Source of the DNA: Salegentibacter sp. Hel_I_6
GTDB lineage: Bacteria > Bacteroidota > Bacteroidia > Flavobacteriales > Flavobacteriaceae
Length of the DNA stretch: 64,000 bases
Assembly (NCBI RefSeq): GCF_000745315.1
Contig: NZ_JQNQ01000001.1
Coordinates: 3,410,001 to 3,474,000 of the forward strand
Direction: 5' to 3'
Under the pieces are notes generated by a model. The model worked only from the letters and a program-made list of their open reading frames with translations, made no database searches and was not told the DNA's origin. Positions 61,780 through 64,000 of this stretch are shown piece after piece; position 1 is the stretch's first letter; the number at the start of each line of letters is the position of its first letter. A program made the position numbers and the translations under genes.

Positions 61780-61913
61780 ATAACATTATTTCCTGATTTT
61801 TTATGAAAATACTTCTCCTCTAAAAATTTTCTTAATTTTTTCTTAAAAAAATATTAACTTGCCCGTTATTACAAGACCCTACACATCTTTAAATAACTAA
61901 TCAAAATTTACAA

Positions 61914-62636
61914 ATGAAAAAAATTACACTTGTATTCTTAGTGTTGCTATCTATTCTTCCTAAAAACATGCAGTCTCAAGGTGAAGGAGAGGCCATTGCT
62001 GCAGTCGCCGGTGGTTTATTAGCAATTGGCGCTGGTGTAGCAGCGGTAGAACAAATGAAAGAACAGGCTGAACTTACAGCTACTCAATGGATCTTGGAAA
62101 ATCAACCTAATCTTGAAAGTTTTTCACTTAAAACACTGGATTTCGATGGAAAAAAACTTAAGGATATGTCGTCCGCATCCGTAATGACCTTCAAAATTCA
62201 AGAGTTTGAACCATCGGACAAACCTGACCTTAATGGTAAGAAACAAATACTTTTCGGTTTTACTAGCTATGGCTGGATTAGCGAGTATGGGATCGATTTC
62301 ACCAAGGTTAAATGGCATCTTATCGATGCAGATGAGTGGATGAATATGATGATAGCCTATGCCAAGGTATCTTCTGATAAATCTAATGAAAACCTTATCG
62401 AAGAAACCTTGAGAGATGGTAAGATCGTTAACAAAGGGGTGAAAACTAGAAAAGGAGAAGATATTCCATTTTATAAATTAGATGGCGATATGTACCTGGT
62501 AACAGATTATTCTCCTGAAATGAAAATAATTTATAATGAAAAATCTCTTGGAATATTTTTGAAAGAAACCCGGGATTTAGTTCAGATAAGCCGTGGAGCC
62601 ATCATTGATATTCACGAATTCTTTTATGAAGGTTAA
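61914..62636 (+). CDS. Secreted protein of unknown function
   Basis: A 240-residue protein with a signal peptide (MKKITLVFLVLLSILPKNMQSQ). A Gly/Ala-rich hydrophobic segment (IAAVAGGLLAIGAGVAAVE) follows, then a mixed alpha/beta part with several aromatic residues. Its C-terminus ends in SRGAIIDIHEFFY. I recognise no family. It is not part of the defence operon, since 134 bases separate them. Confidence 0.68.
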   Translation: MKKITLVFLVLLSILPKNMQSQGEGEAIAAVAGGLLAIGAGVAAVEQMKEQAELTATQWILENQPNLESFSLKTLDFDGKKLKDMSSASVMTFKIQEFEPSDKPDLNGKKQILFGFTSYGWISEYGIDFTKVKWHLIDADEWMNMMIAYAKVSSDKSNENLIEETLRDGKIVNKGVKTRKGEDIPFYKLDGDMYLVTDYSPEMKIIYNEKSLGIFLKETRDLVQISRGAIIDIHEFFYEG

Positions 62637-62683
62637 AGTTTACTAGAGTCTATATCTTCTGAACTCCAAAACTTCTCTTTTAC

Positions 62684-62732
62684 GGTTATCCACAATTTAT
62701 TTTAAGTTCTAACTTTTAACTTGTGGATAACC
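62684..62732. promoter_or_regulatory. Inverted pair of perfect DnaA boxes
   Basis: GGTTATCCACAA (62684-62695) and TTGTGGATAACC (62721-62732) form a 12-bp inverted repeat with 25 bases between the arms. Each arm contains the consensus DnaA box TTATCCACA. The pair lies 17 bases before the next gene. It might alternatively be an RNA hairpin terminator, though no T run follows. Confidence 0.6.
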
Positions 62733-62749
62733 TATTATCTATTTAAAAC

Positions 62750-63115
62750 ATGAAAATAAATTTACCTTTAGTATTATTCCTTTTTACAATTTTTATGGGT
62801 AAAGCTCAATCCTGTGATGAACTTCTGGCAACCGTTAAAGAGTCCGGGTATGGAACCACTTATACAAGTTATGATAGTGATGCGATCTCTAAAGTTACTT
62901 TTTATGATCTCAGGATAGATTATGAGACTTTCTATTTCGCAGTGGTTTGCTTTAAGGAGGAATATTCTTTGAGTTGTTCTGAATATCTCTACCAGGTAGG
63001 TTCTAATACCAAGCTCAATTACTCGATGAATTATTTGAACAGTGCCGGTAAGGCTTTTTGGAAATATATTGAACCTTATAGTGAAAATCTTAGTTGTTCA
63101 CCGGATTTTAATTGA
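62750..63115 (+). CDS. Secreted KTSC-like protein
   Basis: A 121-residue protein with an N-terminal signal (about 1-19, ending in GKAQS). The mature part resembles KTSC-type short domains: SDAISKVTFYDLR, then YETFYFAVVCFKE, SEYLYQVGSNTK, NSAGKAFWKYIEPY. Four cysteines suggest two disulfides. Function unknown; the DnaA-box pair lies in front of it. Confidence 0.6.
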   Translation: MKINLPLVLFLFTIFMGKAQSCDELLATVKESGYGTTYTSYDSDAISKVTFYDLRIDYETFYFAVVCFKEEYSLSCSEYLYQVGSNTKLNYSMNYLNSAGKAFWKYIEPYSENLSCSPDFN

Positions 63116-63248
63116 GATTTTCAGAAACTTTGGTCAATAAAATGAGCTTTATATTATGGTCCTATTTAGTTTGATATTTATTCCGGTTTCAGCTTAGGAA
63201 CTGAAGCAAAGAGTAAAAAAACAAAACCTTATATCAGTAGGTGAATAA

Positions 63249-63275
63249 AATAGCTTAATAAGCGACGAAGCTAAT
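63249..63275 (-). terminator. Possible terminator of the LytTR gene
   Basis: On the minus strand, TAGCTT and AAGCTA (6 bp) enclose 11 bases and are followed by TTTTATT. The stem begins within the stop codon, so support is weak. Confidence 0.35.
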
Positions 63276-63978
63276 TGAATTTTGCTTTAATAACCTTGCG
63301 GTACGTTTCTCCTATTGGTAAGCGAATATCTCCATCCAAACAAATACTATTGCCTTCAAGCATTTTTATTTTTCCGGAAGGAATAATATATGACCTATGA
63401 ATTCTTTGAAATTCATTTTTTGGTAGCCTCTCTATAATATCCTTCATATTCTCGTGCGCTATTATTTTATCGGTTTTGGTGTGGATCCTGATATAATCCT
63501 TTAGACCTTCAATATATAGAATTTCTTCAGGAATTATTCGATATACCTTTCTCTCTGCTTTAATATAAAAATCCCTGCTTTCAGCAGTGTAGTTAGAAGC
63601 ATTTTTAAAAGAGTTCTGCCAGGCTAAATATTTTTCGACACTTTCATAAAACCGCTGAAAAGTAATAGGTTTTACCAGGAAGTCAATAACCTTATACTTA
63701 AAAGCATCTAAGGCATATTCCTGGTAAGCGGAGGTGATAATAAAATTATGATCGGAATGATTACGCATTTCCATAATTTCCATACCGCTAAGTTCAGGCA
63801 TCTGAAGATCTATAAAAACTAAGCTATTCGTGTACTCCTTAAGAAGCTCGAGAACTTTATAAGTATCACTTCCTGCATAAATAATATTAAGGCTGGAAAC
63901 CTTTTCAGCATAATCCTTTAGTAAACGGACTGCAAAAGGTTCGTCATCAAGAATTATGGTATTAATTGATTTTTCCAT
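63271..63978 (-). CDS. LytTR-family response regulator
   Basis: A 235-residue regulator. The receiver domain has Asp11, Asp12 (LDDEP), the phosphoacceptor Asp57 (LVFIDLQMPELSGMEIM), TSAYQEYALDAF and Lys in DFLVKPITF. The LytTR DNA-binding domain (about 135-235) contains ILYIEGLKDYIRIHT and FQRIHRSYIIPSGKI. Its kinase partner probably lies beyond the right edge of the window. It is not closely similar to the other LytTR protein in this window. Confidence 0.88.
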   Translation of the reverse strand: MEKSINTIILDDEPFAVRLLKDYAEKVSSLNIIYAGSDTYKVLELLKEYTNSLVFIDLQMPELSGMEIMEMRNHSDHNFIITSAYQEYALDAFKYKVIDFLVKPITFQRFYESVEKYLAWQNSFKNASNYTAESRDFYIKAERKVYRIIPEEILYIEGLKDYIRIHTKTDKIIAHENMKDIIERLPKNEFQRIHRSYIIPSGKIKMLEGNSICLDGDIRLPIGETYRKVIKAKFN

Positions 63979-64000
63979 CGAGCTTAATTTCTAAGTTGGC

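Noticed and set aside
62750..63115. Possible toxin or immunity role of the small secreted protein after the DnaA boxes
   Set aside because: It has only a KTSC-like pattern and a signal peptide, with no partner gene or toxin motif.
63307..63323. TATTGGTAA inside the right LytTR gene, similar to the mnmE 3' end (possible attR)
   Set aside because: Only nine bases match in a row, the site is inside an intact coding sequence, and the flanks do not agree with the att candidate at 30278.
1..64000. CRISPR array
   Set aside because: No regularly spaced direct repeats of 23-40 bases and no cas-like proteins were found; the 10-bp and 40-bp repeat arrays are too short or operator-like.
1..64000. tRNA or rRNA genes, including a tRNA as integration target
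   Set aside because: I could not find a cloverleaf with the conserved GTTCRANNC arm in intergenic regions; the island abuts mnmE instead.

Overview
The window is a chromosomal segment of a low-GC member of the Bacteroidota, almost certainly a marine-type Flavobacteriaceae (relatives of Gramella, Salegentibacter or Zunongwangia). The evidence is the gliding-motility ABC genes gldF and gldG, a TonB-dependent receptor with a carboxypeptidase-regulatory-like N-terminus, -7 promoter boxes of the form TAnnTTTG, many lipoproteins, and the near absence of Shine-Dalgarno sequences. The genus assignment is inference.

Core chromosome, left part (1-30295). The window opens in the 3' end of dihydrolipoyl dehydrogenase. 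Then follow an ECF sigma factor with a membrane-protein partner, a type II NADH dehydrogenase and a hemerythrin-like protein. Next is a six-gene module of TonB receptor, DUF2141 protein, TPR-like protein, LytS-type histidine kinase, 2TM protein and LytTR regulator. A second ECF sigma factor with an RskA-like anti-sigma factor, a Cu/Zn superoxide dismutase and a hydrolase-OsmC fusion come after it. A divergent carbohydrate cluster (13468-21251) pairs a GMC oxidoreductase and its Tat-exported small subunit with a DUF1080 hydrolase, two TIM-barrel isomerases, a Gfo/Idh oxidoreductase and a NupG-like transporter; it looks like a 3-keto-glycoside route. Housekeeping genes follow: purC, phoH, a SAM hydroxide adenosyltransferase, gldFG, dnaN and mnmE.

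Mobile element (from 30278, right end not seen). A tyrosine recombinase lies just behind the 3' end of mnmE, a known target of genomic islands. Tandem 10-bp repeats and a palindromic operator lie between the two. The element carries a frameshifted ASCH gene, a tripartite HipBST-type toxin-antitoxin module with three operators spaced exactly 40 bp, an excisionase-like HTH protein, a VapE-like ATPase, a primase-like TOPRIM protein, an iteron-like repeat cluster, a hairpin resembling oriT, MobC and a MOB relaxase.

Defence region (about 39466-61779). A leftward pair (DUF3696 ATPase plus an HDR-motif protein) faces a rightward, nearly contiguous ten-gene run: WYL regulator, a fusion of methylase-like, HsdS-like and histidine-kinase-like domains, a response regulator with a helical C-terminus, HsdM, HsdS, a small protein, a 992-residue cold-shock/zinc-ribbon protein, HsdR, McrB and McrC. 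A 17-bp operator-like sequence occurs before the regulator gene and again before the fusion gene. I read this as a type I restriction system combined with McrBC and an embedded two-component-like signalling pair. It is the best candidate here for an undescribed system. The methylase-like domain of the fusion has lost the first residue of its catalytic (N/D/S)PPF motif, which suggests a sensor rather than an enzyme.

Right end (61780-64000). Two secreted proteins are separated by an inverted pair of perfect DnaA boxes, and a second LytTR response regulator closes the window.
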